A stretch of DNA of 64,000 bases from the NCBI GenBank assembly GCA_963704975.1, contig CAVPIK010000023.1, positions 49,930 to 113,929 on the forward strand, in the 5' to 3' direction. A program made the position numbers and the translations under genes. Below the pieces are notes generated by a model that worked only from the letters and a program-made list of their open reading frames with translations, made no database searches and had not been told where the DNA came from. Positions 1-7,197 of the stretch are shown here, piece by piece. The first letter of the stretch is position 1. Every line of letters starts with the position of its first letter. Source of the DNA: JAGNDO01 sp963704975 (GTDB taxonomy: Bacteria > Chloroflexota > Anaerolineae > Caldilineales > Caldilineaceae).

Positions 1-2
1 AG

Positions 3-287
3 GGCAAGGGCGACTTCCTGCTGGTGGTCAAGGGCGAGACCGTGCGCTTCCAGGCCGCCTGGCTCGGTCCCAAAGATTTGACCGAGGTGGCCCAACGTCT
101 GACTGCCAATCTTTCTCCCTTCCCTGGGGAAGAACAGGCCAAAGAGAAAACTATCCAGGCAAGCCGATGGGAGGCGGGCAGCGCCGCCCACAGTCCACCC
201 CGCCAAGAGTCCGCAGCCACCCCGCCCGGCTTCTTCGCCCGTCTCTTCTCCGGCGGCACCCGGCAGGCCCCGTCAACCTGGGCGTAG
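3..287 (+). CDS. C-terminal fragment, possible FtsK/SpoIIIE-like ATPase
   Basis: The reading frame is open from the window edge and stops at 285-287, so only about 94 C-terminal residues are visible. It begins GKGDFLLVVKGETVRFQAAW, which resembles the strand at the end of FtsK/SpoIIIE-type motor domains where 'GxGDFLL...FQ' follows the nucleotide-binding core. After that it becomes a low-complexity tail rich in Ala, Pro and Ser. No Walker motif is in view, so the family call is an inference from one short motif. The small membrane-protein gene at 431 follows in the same direction. Confidence 0.35.
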   Translation, partial: GKGDFLLVVKGETVRFQAAWLGPKDLTEVAQRLTANLSPFPGEEQAKEKTIQASRWEAGSAAHSPPRQESAATPPGFFARLFSGGTRQAPSTWA

Positions 288-299
288 ATTAAAAACAGA

Positions 300-382
300 G
301 ATCCACGAATCTTCACGAATCTGACACGAATCTTTGTCAGCAAAGACAGAGATTCGTGTAGATTTGTGAAGATTCGTGGATC
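300..382. repeat. intergenic palindrome of CACGAATCT words
   Basis: A 17-base arm at 300-316 (GATCCACGAATCTTCAC) is repeated inverted at 366-382. The inner part contains further ACGAATCT / AGATTCGT words with a TTTGTCAGCAAAGACA centre. It is one of many such word-palindromes in the window and could fold as a long hairpin between the two plus-strand genes. Confidence 0.75.
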
Positions 383-430
383 ACAATCGACCTTTTTGGA
401 ACCATTTGAGAAAAACGGAAAGAGGCACTT

Positions 431-845
431 ATGAAGAAGATAGCACTTTTGTTGGTGGTGGCCTTTGTGGCCGCCGGGGGATGGAGCATCGGCAGCCGGT
501 TGAGTTCGGACGCCCTGGGGATGGGGGTGGGGATCTCTGCTGGGGGTGATGGCCGGGCTACCCACCGCCCTGCTGGTGATCGCCGCCGGTCAACGGGGCG
601 GGCGGGAGCGGGACGAGCCCGACTTCCCCATGCACCGGGAAGACCCCTACGGACGCTTCCAGCCCCAGGCCCCGGTGATCGTGTTGGCCAATCCCGGCTA
701 TGCGCCCCAGGGCATGGCCCCGCAGCAACAGCAGGGGTATGATCCGCGGTATGCGCTGTCCGCGCCGCAGGAGATGGGCATGCCCCAAAACAGCCGCCGC
801 TTCAAGGTGGTGGGGGAGCAGGAGGAGTGGGTGGATGAGTGGTGA
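431..845 (+). CDS. small membrane protein (frameshifted)
   Basis: The start ATG at 431 follows AAAGAGG at a good distance. Residues 1-36 (MKKIALLLVVAFVAAGGWSI...) read as a signal or transmembrane segment, then the frame must change near 540. The second part, starting around MAGLPTALLVIAAGQRGGR, has another hydrophobic stretch followed by a Pro/Gln-rich soluble tail ending EQEEWVDEW. Joined, it is about 137 residues with two membrane segments and a cytoplasmic or external tail. I do not recognise the family. It lies directly after the FtsK-like gene end and converges with the minus-strand gene at 858, only 12 bases away. Confidence 0.55.
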
Positions 846-857
846 GGGATCAAGAGG

Positions 858-1175
858 TTACAGAAGGGCTTCGATCGTGTCTAACAACCAAATTGAAACA
901 CGCGCTGCATTAATCCACTGGTCGGCCGCGAGGCCGAAAAACACGTAACCAATCGGATAATTGACCAATGCGCGAATCAGGCCCCAAAGTCCTCGCGATG
1001 CGGTAGTCAGAGCCGGATCCGTGTTATCGAAAGATTTGGGTGTCGCGTTCGTAGCTCTGCGCCAACGATCTCTACCATCTGTAGCATTCTGAAAGAAAAC
1101 ACCTGCGATTATCAGAAACACAATACCAACGAAGAACCGGGTAGGATCTATGACATCAAAGGGCAATGAGGGCAC
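858..1175 (-). CDS. small two-span membrane protein, unknown
   Basis: A GTG start at 1175-1173 is preceded by AAGGAG seven bases upstream on the minus strand, which decides this start over the longer open frame to 1265. The product is about 105 residues. It has hydrophobic stretches FFVGIVFLIIAGVFFQ near residues 14-30 and ALVNYPIGYVFFGLAADQW near residue 75, separated by a basic, Thr/Ser-rich loop. The local base composition is less GC-rich than neighbouring genes. No family recognised. It converges with the upstream plus-strand membrane-protein gene. Confidence 0.5.
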   Translation of the reverse strand: MPSLPFDVIDPTRFFVGIVFLIIAGVFFQNATDGRDRWRRATNATPKSFDNTDPALTTASRGLWGLIRALVNYPIGYVFFGLAADQWINAARVSIWLLDTIEALL

Positions 1176-1226
1176 AAGTTTTCTCCTTGTTGATACAGCC
1201 TCGATGCTCCCGATCGGAGAAAAAGA

Positions 1227-1354
1227 TGACAGTTCTTGATATATTGGATGATATTCTCGGTCCAATTAGCCTTGGGGATCGGCTTTATGGTGCATTCTAT
1301 CTGGCTACAACCGGTTTCCATCACGGAACTCGTCGCCGTCCCAGCGGCTTTTAA
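1227..1354 (+). CDS. possible 42-residue protein
   Basis: ATG at 1227 follows GGAGAAAAAG, a convincing ribosome-binding site. The product, MTVLDILDDILGPISLGDRL..., is 42 residues and ends at TAA 1352-1354. That stop overlaps the next ATG as TAATG, a typical coupling arrangement. It may be a real small protein, or the start of a longer protein whose frame is broken before the 1377 gene. Nothing identifies its role. Confidence 0.35.
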
Positions 1355-1376
1355 TGCCTCAACGCATCGTTTCGGC

Positions 1377-1736
1377 ATGGTTCGTCCAGCACTCTTGGCA
1401 AAAGCAGAAGTAATTAAGCTCCTACGTCGCTATGGTATTCGCACCTTCAGTTGGCATCATGACTCCAAAAACTTCTACTTCTCTGTCAAGAAACGCCAAG
1501 CCCGGTGGGCCGAATACATTCTCCTCAACGCGGGTGTCGAACTCGACAACCCCACCTTTGATCGCCGCAACCCCGGCTATGTGGGACGCCACGGCCCTGG
1601 GTGGATGCCTACGCCGTGGTCCGAGAAGGAGCGGGAGCCTGCGTCGGCCTCCCCGACGGTTGAGACACCGACAACCAAGCCCACATCGTCTCTGGGCCGC
1701 CTGTCCCGCTGGATGGACGATCTTCTGGAAGATTGA
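1377..1736 (+). CDS. hypothetical protein
   Basis: The most likely start is ATG 1377, giving about 119 residues. The N-terminal half (AEVIKLLRRYGIRTFSWHHD, then SKNFYFSVKKRQARWAEYIL) has the balanced composition of a real compact domain. The C-terminal third is Pro/Thr/Ser-rich linker ending in a short amphipathic GRLSRWMDDLLED. A longer frame exists back to 1236 but has no ribosome-binding site and would overlap the small upstream gene. Family unknown. It is followed by the two hairpins at 1924 and 1959, which probably end this transcription unit. Confidence 0.5.
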   Translation: MVRPALLAKAEVIKLLRRYGIRTFSWHHDSKNFYFSVKKRQARWAEYILLNAGVELDNPTFDRRNPGYVGRHGPGWMPTPWSEKEREPASASPTVETPTTKPTSSLGRLSRWMDDLLED

Positions 1737-1923
1737 TGGGGCATGCTGGCACCGGCGGCGGTCACAGGGTTTTATTATCGCGCAAAAAGTCTCTCATGGA
1801 TCTATCGAATGTCTATCATGTTTTGACTATATGGGATCGAAAGGAGTGACAAGTCGAAGCCGGTGTCGATCCGAGGGCTAGCCACCGTTGTACGTAATAA
1901 TACTTGGGTCAACAGATGTTTTC

Positions 1924-1946
1924 AAGGGTCATTTGACCCTTTTTTG
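1924..1946 (+). terminator. Rho-independent terminator
   Basis: AAGGGTC-ATTT-GACCCTT forms a 7-bp stem with a 4-base loop, followed directly by five more T residues. This is a classic plus-strand terminator for the genes ending at 1736. The rest of 1737-2101 holds no gene I can support. Confidence 0.75.
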
Positions 1947-1958
1947 ACCATAATACGC

Positions 1959-1990
1959 AAGAAGGCCGACCTCTGCGGGTCGGCCTTCTT
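1959..1990. terminator. bidirectional terminator hairpin
   Basis: AAGAAGGCCGACC (1959-1971) and GGTCGGCCTTCTT (1978-1990) form a perfect 13-bp stem with a 6-base loop. It sits between convergent transcription units: plus-strand genes ending at 1736 and the minus-strand glycan operon ending at 2102. Confidence 0.8.
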
Positions 1991-2023
1991 GTGTGTGTGT
2001 TTGTGGACCGCGGAGTCAGCACC

Positions 2024-2080
2024 CTCTGGCGTAGACCCGTTCGCACCAGGGGGTGCGAACTCCTCTAGCGAGGATGCGTC
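2024..2080. repeat. short dispersed repeat, GTTCGCACC palindrome
   Basis: GTTCGCACC (2039-2047) pairs with GGTGCGAAC (2052-2060). The surrounding words CTGGCG, AGACCCGTTCGCACC and CTCCTC recur with changes at 59713-59755, in another intergenic region. It looks like a small non-coding dispersed element. Confidence 0.55.
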
Positions 2081-2101
2081 CCCCCGTTCCCGGTGGAGGA
2101 C

Positions 2102-3070
2102 TCACCGCTCCCGGTGCAGGGTGTCGATCTGGCCTTCCAGATCGGCGATGCGCTCGCCTTGGTTGACGATCAACTCGGCCAAGAAGCCGACCAAGATCAG
2201 AAGGACGCTGATGATGGCCAGGATGCCCGCGGCCAGGAAGATGGGACGCTGTTGACGCTCGAAGGCGATGTATAGGCCGGTGAGGTAGACAAAGGTGGCC
2301 AGGCTGATCACGATGCCCATCAGCCCCAGGCCGCCAAAAAAGCGCATGGGTGCCCGGCTCCAGGTGAGCAGGAACTTGACCACCAGCACATCCAAAAAGC
2401 TGATGGGGATGCGGCTGAAGCCGAACTTGCTGCTCCCGGCCAGGCGCGGCTTGTAGGGGGTCTTGACCTCCCCCAGCTTGAAGCCGTTGTGGGCGGCGAT
2501 CATGAGCAGGAAGCGGTGCCAGTCGCTGCGCAAGGGCGGGAAGCTCTGCACAACCTCCCGGCGCATGGCCTTGATCCAGTTGCCATCGTGGGCCTCCACC
2601 CCGGCCATGCCCCGCATGACCGAATTGTAGATGGCGCTGGCGATCACCTTGCCCTCACGCTTGCCCTGGCGCCACCCGGCCACCACGTCCAGGTCTTCGG
2701 CCTCCATGTGGCGCACCAAGATCGGCACATCGACCAGCGGGTCCGACTCCATGTCCGCCGGGATCAGGATCACGATCTCCCCCCGGCTGGCGCTGAACAT
2801 GCGCTCCAGCCCGGCGGTCATGCCCTGGCTGCGCCGGTGGGTGAAGACGACCAGGTCCGCGTATTTTTCCTGCAACTCGGCCAGGATGGTCGGCGTGGCG
2901 TCTCGGCTGCCGTCGTCCACCACCAGCACCTCGCCCCGGCAGTTCAGCTCGGCATAGGCCGCAAAACTGCGCTCCACCACCTGGGCGATGGTGGCCTCTT
3001 CGTCCTTGGCCGGCACCACCACGGTGACGTAGATTTGGTCGGGCGTGTGGGTCATCGTCTGCTCACTCAT
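2102..3070 (-). CDS. family 2 glycosyltransferase with two C-terminal membrane helices
   Basis: This 322-residue protein transfers a sugar from a nucleotide or lipid-linked donor at the inner face of the membrane. The GT-A fold starts with VTVVVPAKDEEATI, then VLVVDDGSRDAT (nucleotide-binding Asp), and ILIPADMESD, which holds the metal-binding acidic motif. Residues ~235-300 form two hydrophobic helices (GGLGLMGIVISLATFVYLTG and ILAIISVLLILVGFLAELIV), as in DPM1/GtrB/ArnC-type enzymes that act on polyprenyl phosphate. A short coiled tail ends DLEGQIDTLHRER. The start overlaps the deacetylase stop by four bases (ATGA), so the two are translationally coupled. It is the last gene of the operon starting at 5618 and is intact. 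Confidence 0.85.
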   Translation of the reverse strand: MSEQTMTHTPDQIYVTVVVPAKDEEATIAQVVERSFAAYAELNCRGEVLVVDDGSRDATPTILAELQEKYADLVVFTHRRSQGMTAGLERMFSASRGEIVILIPADMESDPLVDVPILVRHMEAEDLDVVAGWRQGKREGKVIASAIYNSVMRGMAGVEAHDGNWIKAMRREVVQSFPPLRSDWHRFLLMIAAHNGFKLGEVKTPYKPRLAGSSKFGFSRIPISFLDVLVVKFLLTWSRAPMRFFGGLGLMGIVISLATFVYLTGLYIAFERQQRPIFLAAGILAIISVLLILVGFLAELIVNQGERIADLEGQIDTLHRER

Positions 3071-3825
3071 GAATGGCTCCTGGGCATGGCCGAGGCTGGC
3101 CGGGGTTGATAAACGGTTGAATTTTCGGCCATGTTTTTTTCAAGTTCACCGGCCCGGCGATCCTCGAAGTCGTGCAACGTGCGCAGGGGGGCGACGACCT
3201 CATCCCGCCACCAGATGGGGTGGACGAGGATCTGCATGGGGCGGCGCTGGGCGAAGGCGGCTTGGTCCAGGGGATGGCCAAAGCGCCAAAGGCCTCTGGA
3301 GTCGGCCACGTATTGCATGGATTTGGTGTACAAATCCATGTACGTGTGGGGGCGGGGTGCGGTCAAGGCCGGGTCACCGGTCAGCACATTGGGCTGGGGG
3401 CGGTGGATACTGACGGTCTCGATTTTGCAGCCAAACCAGCTTTCCAGCAGGTGACACTCTTGGCCGCAGGCCGCGGCCAAGGCTGTCGTGTCCGCGTCCG
3501 CGGGATAGGCGGCGCAGTCAAAATGCAGGCCGATGTCGTGGCCCAACGCAAGCAACCTGCGCACATACTCGCTGCCCGCCTGGGAAAAGACGTTGTAAAA
3601 CTCGGTCCGCACCATGACGAAATAGGTGCTGACAATCCCCATCTCCGCCTCGGCCTGGGCCATGACGACCGCGGCGGATAAATCTAAATCTATATCGTGG
3701 CGCAGGAGCACAAAGGGCGCGCCGGCGGCCAACCGATCCGGGGCCTGGGGGAAGCGGACGAACGCGTAGCCCCCTGCTTCCAGGGCGGCGATCATTCGTC
3801 TATAGTCAACCTGGGTAAACTGCAT
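3067..3825 (-). CDS. NodB-like polysaccharide deacetylase family protein
   Basis: The start at ATG 3825 (MQFTQVDYRRMI) follows AGGA at seven bases and is preferred to the ATG at 3846. The product is about 252 residues. The motif VLLRHDIDLDLSAA contains the paired Asp residues typical of NodB-type deacetylases, and GHDIGLHFDC supplies a metal-binding His. A later HPIWWRDE fits the final catalytic motif. This version belongs to the short 'LRHDID' group often found in O-antigen and surface-glycan clusters. It probably removes an acyl group from a sugar or polyprenyl-linked glycan made by this operon. It lies 29 bases after the aminotransferase. Confidence 0.75.
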   Translation of the reverse strand: MQFTQVDYRRMIAALEAGGYAFVRFPQAPDRLAAGAPFVLLRHDIDLDLSAAVVMAQAEAEMGIVSTYFVMVRTEFYNVFSQAGSEYVRRLLALGHDIGLHFDCAAYPADADTTALAAACGQECHLLESWFGCKIETVSIHRPQPNVLTGDPALTAPRPHTYMDLYTKSMQYVADSRGLWRFGHPLDQAAFAQRRPMQILVHPIWWRDEVVAPLRTLHDFEDRRAGELEKNMAENSTVYQPRPASAMPRSHS

Positions 3826-3854
3826 GAACGGTCCTGACTTTTTCAAAAAACCGA

Positions 3855-4981
3855 TTATCCGACCGACTGCACAGCCTGGCGCACGGCGGCGATCACCTCG
3901 TCCACCTGGGCGGGGGTCATTTCGGGATAGAGGGGGATGGCGACCGTGTGGTCGGCGGCCTGCTCGGAGACGGGCAGATCGCCGGGGTTGTAGCCCTGCT
4001 CCCGGCCCGGCTGGGTCAGGTGCAGGGGGATGGGATAGTAGACGGCGGAGGCCACGCCCGCGGCCTTGAGCGCGGCTTGGAAGGCGACCCGATCCGGCAC
4101 CCGCAGGATGTAGAGATGGAAAATGTGCTCCACATTGTCGGCGATGCTGGGCAGTCCCACGGGCAGATCCGCCAGGCGGGCGGTGTATTCGGCGGCCAGG
4201 GTGCGCCGGGCCAGATTCCAGCCGTCCAAATGGGGCAGCTTGACCCGCAGAATGGCGGCTTGCAGGGCATCCAAGCGGCTGTTATAGCCCACCATTTCGG
4301 GCTGATATTTCTTGCGCCAGCCGTGCATGCGCAACATGCGCACCCGCTCGGCAATCTCGGCGTCGTTGGTGACCACCATGCCGCCGTCGCCAAACGCCCC
4401 CAAATTCTTGCTGGGGAAGAAACTCAGGCAGCCGATGTGGCCGATGGCCCCGATGTGGGACCAACGTGCCGTCGGCGTGGCGATAGCGGGCCCCCATGGC
4501 CTGGGCGCAATCTTCCACCACAAAAATGCCGTTCGCCTCCGCCAGGGCCATGATGGGGTCCATGTCCGCCGGGTGGCCGTAGAGATGGACCGGGATGATG
4601 GCCTTGGTGCGGGGGGTGATGTGGGCGGCGATCTGGGCCACGTCGATGGCGTAGGTGTCGGCGTTCACATCCACGATCACCGGGGTGGCCCCCACATGAT
4701 AGACCGCCTCGGAGGTGGCAAAGAAGGTATAGGCCGGGACGATCACCTCGTCGCCGGGGCCGATTTTCAGCGCACGCAGGGCCAGCACCAGGGCATCGGT
4801 CCCCGACGCCACGCCGACGCCGTGGGCCGACGCCCAAATAGGCGGCCACTTCCTGCTCCAAGCCCGACACGTTGGGGCCGAGGATAAAGCCGCCGCTCTC
4901 CAAAACGCCCTGGATAGCGGCGTCAATTTCGGGTTTGATGGTCTGATATTGGGCAACGAGATCGAGCAACTGAATGGTCAT
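3855..4981 (-). CDS. DegT/DnrJ/EryC1/StrS sugar aminotransferase (two frameshifts)
   Basis: Three overlapping frames together give a complete PLP-dependent sugar aminotransferase of about 375 residues. The N-terminus is MTIQLLDLVAQYQTIKPEID. The first shift is near 4830, before GVGVASGTDALVLALRAL. FVVEDCAQAMGA carries the Asp that pairs with the PLP ring nitrogen. The second shift is near 4455, before FPSKNLGAFGDGG, which contains the Schiff-base Lys. These enzymes convert a UDP-keto-sugar into an amino sugar. With the adjacent acetyltransferase the pair resembles WbpE/WbpD (WlbC/WlbB) in 2,3-diacetamido sugar synthesis; the exact sugar is inferred. Its start overlaps the acetyltransferase stop as ATGA. 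Confidence 0.85.
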
Positions 4982-5618
4982 GAACCCTCCTGGGGCATGA
5001 GTTGAAGATGGCCTTGGTCGTTTTGAGAAAGGGTGTAAACGTCAGCGCAGGCGGGGCAGGTGACGCCATTGGCGGCATCTGCGGTGGCCAAATCCGGGGC
5101 CAGGGGGAGCTTCTCGCCGCATTGACAGATCCACCCGTGGATGCGGGCGGGCGCGCCATAGGCCAGGGCATAGGCCGGCAGATCCCGGGTCACCACGGCC
5201 CCGGCCCCCACAAAGCAGTAGCGGCCCAAGGTCGTCCCACAGACCACGGTGGCGTTGGCCCCCACGGACGCGCCCTGCTGGATCAGCGGTGGTGCGATAT
5301 TCATCCTTGCCGCGAGACATGGCTGCGGGGATTCATCACGTTGGTGAAGACCATGGACGGCCCCAAGAAGACATCGTCCTCCACCACCACGCCGGTGTAG
5401 AGGGAGACGTTGTTCTGAATTTTCACATTGTTGCCGATGGTGACCCCGGCGGCCACAAAGACATTCTGGCCCAAATTGCACCGTTCACCGATGCGGGCCG
5501 TGGGCATGATGTGGCAGAAGTGCCAAATGCTGGTCCCCGCCCCGATGGTGCAGCCCTCGTCCACGCAGGCGGTGGGGTGGGCTTTGTAGACCGCAGGGGT
5601 GGATACATTCTCAGACAT
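4978..5618 (-). CDS. hexapeptide-repeat sugar N-acetyltransferase, WbpD-like (frameshifted)
   Basis: The start ATG at 5618 follows GGGAG. Repeated hexads (CTIGAGTSIW, ARIGERCNLGQNV, VTIGNNVKIQNN, VVVEDDVFLG) form a left-handed beta-helix. The frame breaks near 5305, then resumes at NIAPPLIQQGASVGANATVV and ends at 4978. After the helix comes a C-terminal segment with CQCGEKL and CPACADVY, a small zinc-ribbon-like tail common in this group. About 213 residues. It N-acetylates the amino sugar made by the overlapping DegT enzyme, using acetyl-CoA. It is the first gene of the minus-strand glycan operon. Confidence 0.85.
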
Positions 5619-5722
5619 GGTCAAACGCTCCCAATCGCCCAATCGCTCAATCTCTATCAAAAATAGCGAACCGCTGGCCTGTTCGCATCCAAGCATGTTA
5701 CACCGCGTCCACAGGGGACGCA

Positions 5723-5760
5723 AAAAACGCACCCCAAAGCCTTGGCTTGGGATGCGTTTT
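5723..5760. terminator. hairpin terminator, AAAACGCA arms
   Basis: AAAACGCACCCCAAAGCC and GGCTTGGGATGCGTTTT pair with two mismatches over about 17 bp around a TT loop. On the minus strand it lies downstream of the ATPase gene (5857) and upstream of the glycan operon (5618), so it probably separates the two units. Confidence 0.65.
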
Positions 5761-5784
5761 GGGATTCGTCGCTGCACCTTCTGC

Positions 5785-5855
5785 CCCCCGGCCCCCAATT
5801 CTGGGGGAGGTCGTGGACAGTTCCCCCCAAAGTTGGGGGGCCAGGGGGGCTTCAC
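5785..5855. repeat. C/G-run palindromic repeat
   Basis: Two tandem small palindromes, GGCCCCCAATTCTGGGGGAGG and CCCCCCAAAGTTGGGGGGCC, are joined by TCGTGGACAGTT. This C-run/G-run pattern with AT-rich centres is typical of short intergenic palindromic elements. It ends just before the stop of the ATPase gene. Confidence 0.6.
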
Positions 5856-5856
5856 A

Positions 5857-7197
5857 TTACGGGGAAAGTTTGGCGATCAGGTCGCTGTTCACCACGTCCT
5901 TCATTTCACGGGAAACCGCGCTCAACTCCTGGCGCTGGGACTCGATGGCCCGGGCCAGATCTTGGGACGAAAGCGAACTGACACCGGAGGCGGCCTCGTC
6001 CTGCAAGGCAAGCAAGCCATTCTGCAACCGATTCGACTCGGCCCGCAAATAGGCAATTTCCAGGGTGCGGCCCCGGGTCAGCATGATTTCCATGTTGACA
6101 TCGCTCAACGAGGACTCCACCTGGGTCTCCAACTGGTCTAGATTCTGCTGCACCCAGCGGCGCAGGAACTCATTGCCCACGGTCCATTGGCCATAGATCC
6201 TGCGCACATAGCCAAGTTTGTTCATGCCATAGAGGAAGGTATTGATCCGACCCGGACCCAGATCCCCCAAATTGGCATAGAGATCCTTGTCGGCGATCAC
6301 CGTCTCTCTGGCCACGGCCAGCAAGATCCGCCGCTCGATGGCGGTCAGATGTTGAAAGTCAACGGCAAAGAAGCCGGATAGCAGGTGGTCCGGCTCGGTA
6401 TCCTCTGGGGTAATCGGGCGCAGATAGCCGGTGCCATCGTCGTTGGACTCGAAGAGATGTTGGCACAGATATTGCACCAGATAGGGATGGCGGTTGGTGT
6501 GGACCAAAACGTCATCCACCTGGGACGAAGGGACGGTGAGGACGACAGGGCTTTGGGACTGGACCACCAATGCCTGGGCGGCCGTCGGGTCCAAGCTCCA
6601 CAGGTTGACCGGATGAAAGCCAAAGAGAAAGGGGCTGGTGATGCCAGCGCCTTCCACCTCGTTGAGGCGGGAGAGCAGTTTGGTGGAGGTGATGATGGTG
6701 CGCTGCCACGGTTCTTGCATGGCCTTGCGCAGTTGGCCCAAGACCGCCGGGTCTTTCTGGCCGATCTCGATCAACACTTCGGCCTCGTCGATCAGCAGGA
6801 AGAGCCGTTTGCCGTGGCGAGAGAGGGCACGGCTGAGGGTGCGCAGGATGATGGCAACCGGCTTGTCTTCCAACGCACCGGGGTCGATGCCAAAGGGGGC
6901 GAAGCGCTCGGCCAAACTCTCCAAGGTAAAGACCAATTCATAGGCCAGATCCCCAGCGTTTTCGCAGCCTTGGAGATCCCAGAACAGGGGCACCAGTTCG
7001 CTATCTTCCAGCTCGGTCAACCACTCCAACTGGCGCAACAGGGAGGTCTTGCCCATGCGCCGCGTGCCCACTACCCACGTGGCCGGGTTGTCGATCTCCA
7101 ACAGAAATTGGGTCAGACGCTCGCGGCCATAATGGTTTACTCCTGTCACCCATCGGCCTACAATATAGGGATTTCGCATGGCGATTCGAGTACTCAC
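5857..7197 (-). CDS. soluble AAA/STAND-like ATPase, partner of the propeller-ATPase
   Basis: A 446-residue protein with Walker A GTRRMGKTSLL near residue 45 and Walker B LFLLIDEAEVL near 130, followed by ITSTKLLSRL, a sensor-like segment. From about residue 270 there is a winged-helix-like region (LTAIERRILLAVARET...), and the last 100 residues are helical and likely coiled coil (SSQDLARAIESQRQELSAVS). The GTG start at 7197 overlaps the upstream stop as GTGA; an ATG at 7179 (MRNPYIVGRW) is possible. The N-terminus NPYIVGRWV matches NPYISGEPV at the start of the ATPase domain in the upstream protein, so the two ATPases are paralogous modules. No output enzyme domain is visible. Role unknown; probably signalling or assembly with its partner. 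Confidence 0.75.
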   Translation of the reverse strand: MSTRIAMRNPYIVGRWVTGVNHYGRERLTQFLLEIDNPATWVVGTRRMGKTSLLRQLEWLTELEDSELVPLFWDLQGCENAGDLAYELVFTLESLAERFAPFGIDPGALEDKPVAIILRTLSRALSRHGKRLFLLIDEAEVLIEIGQKDPAVLGQLRKAMQEPWQRTIITSTKLLSRLNEVEGAGITSPFLFGFHPVNLWSLDPTAAQALVVQSQSPVVLTVPSSQVDDVLVHTNRHPYLVQYLCQHLFESNDDGTGYLRPITPEDTEPDHLLSGFFAVDFQHLTAIERRILLAVARETVIADKDLYANLGDLGPGRINTFLYGMNKLGYVRRIYGQWTVGNEFLRRWVQQNLDQLETQVESSLSDVNMEIMLTRGRTLEIAYLRAESNRLQNGLLALQDEAASGVSSLSSQDLARAIESQRQELSAVSREMKDVVNSDLIAKLSP

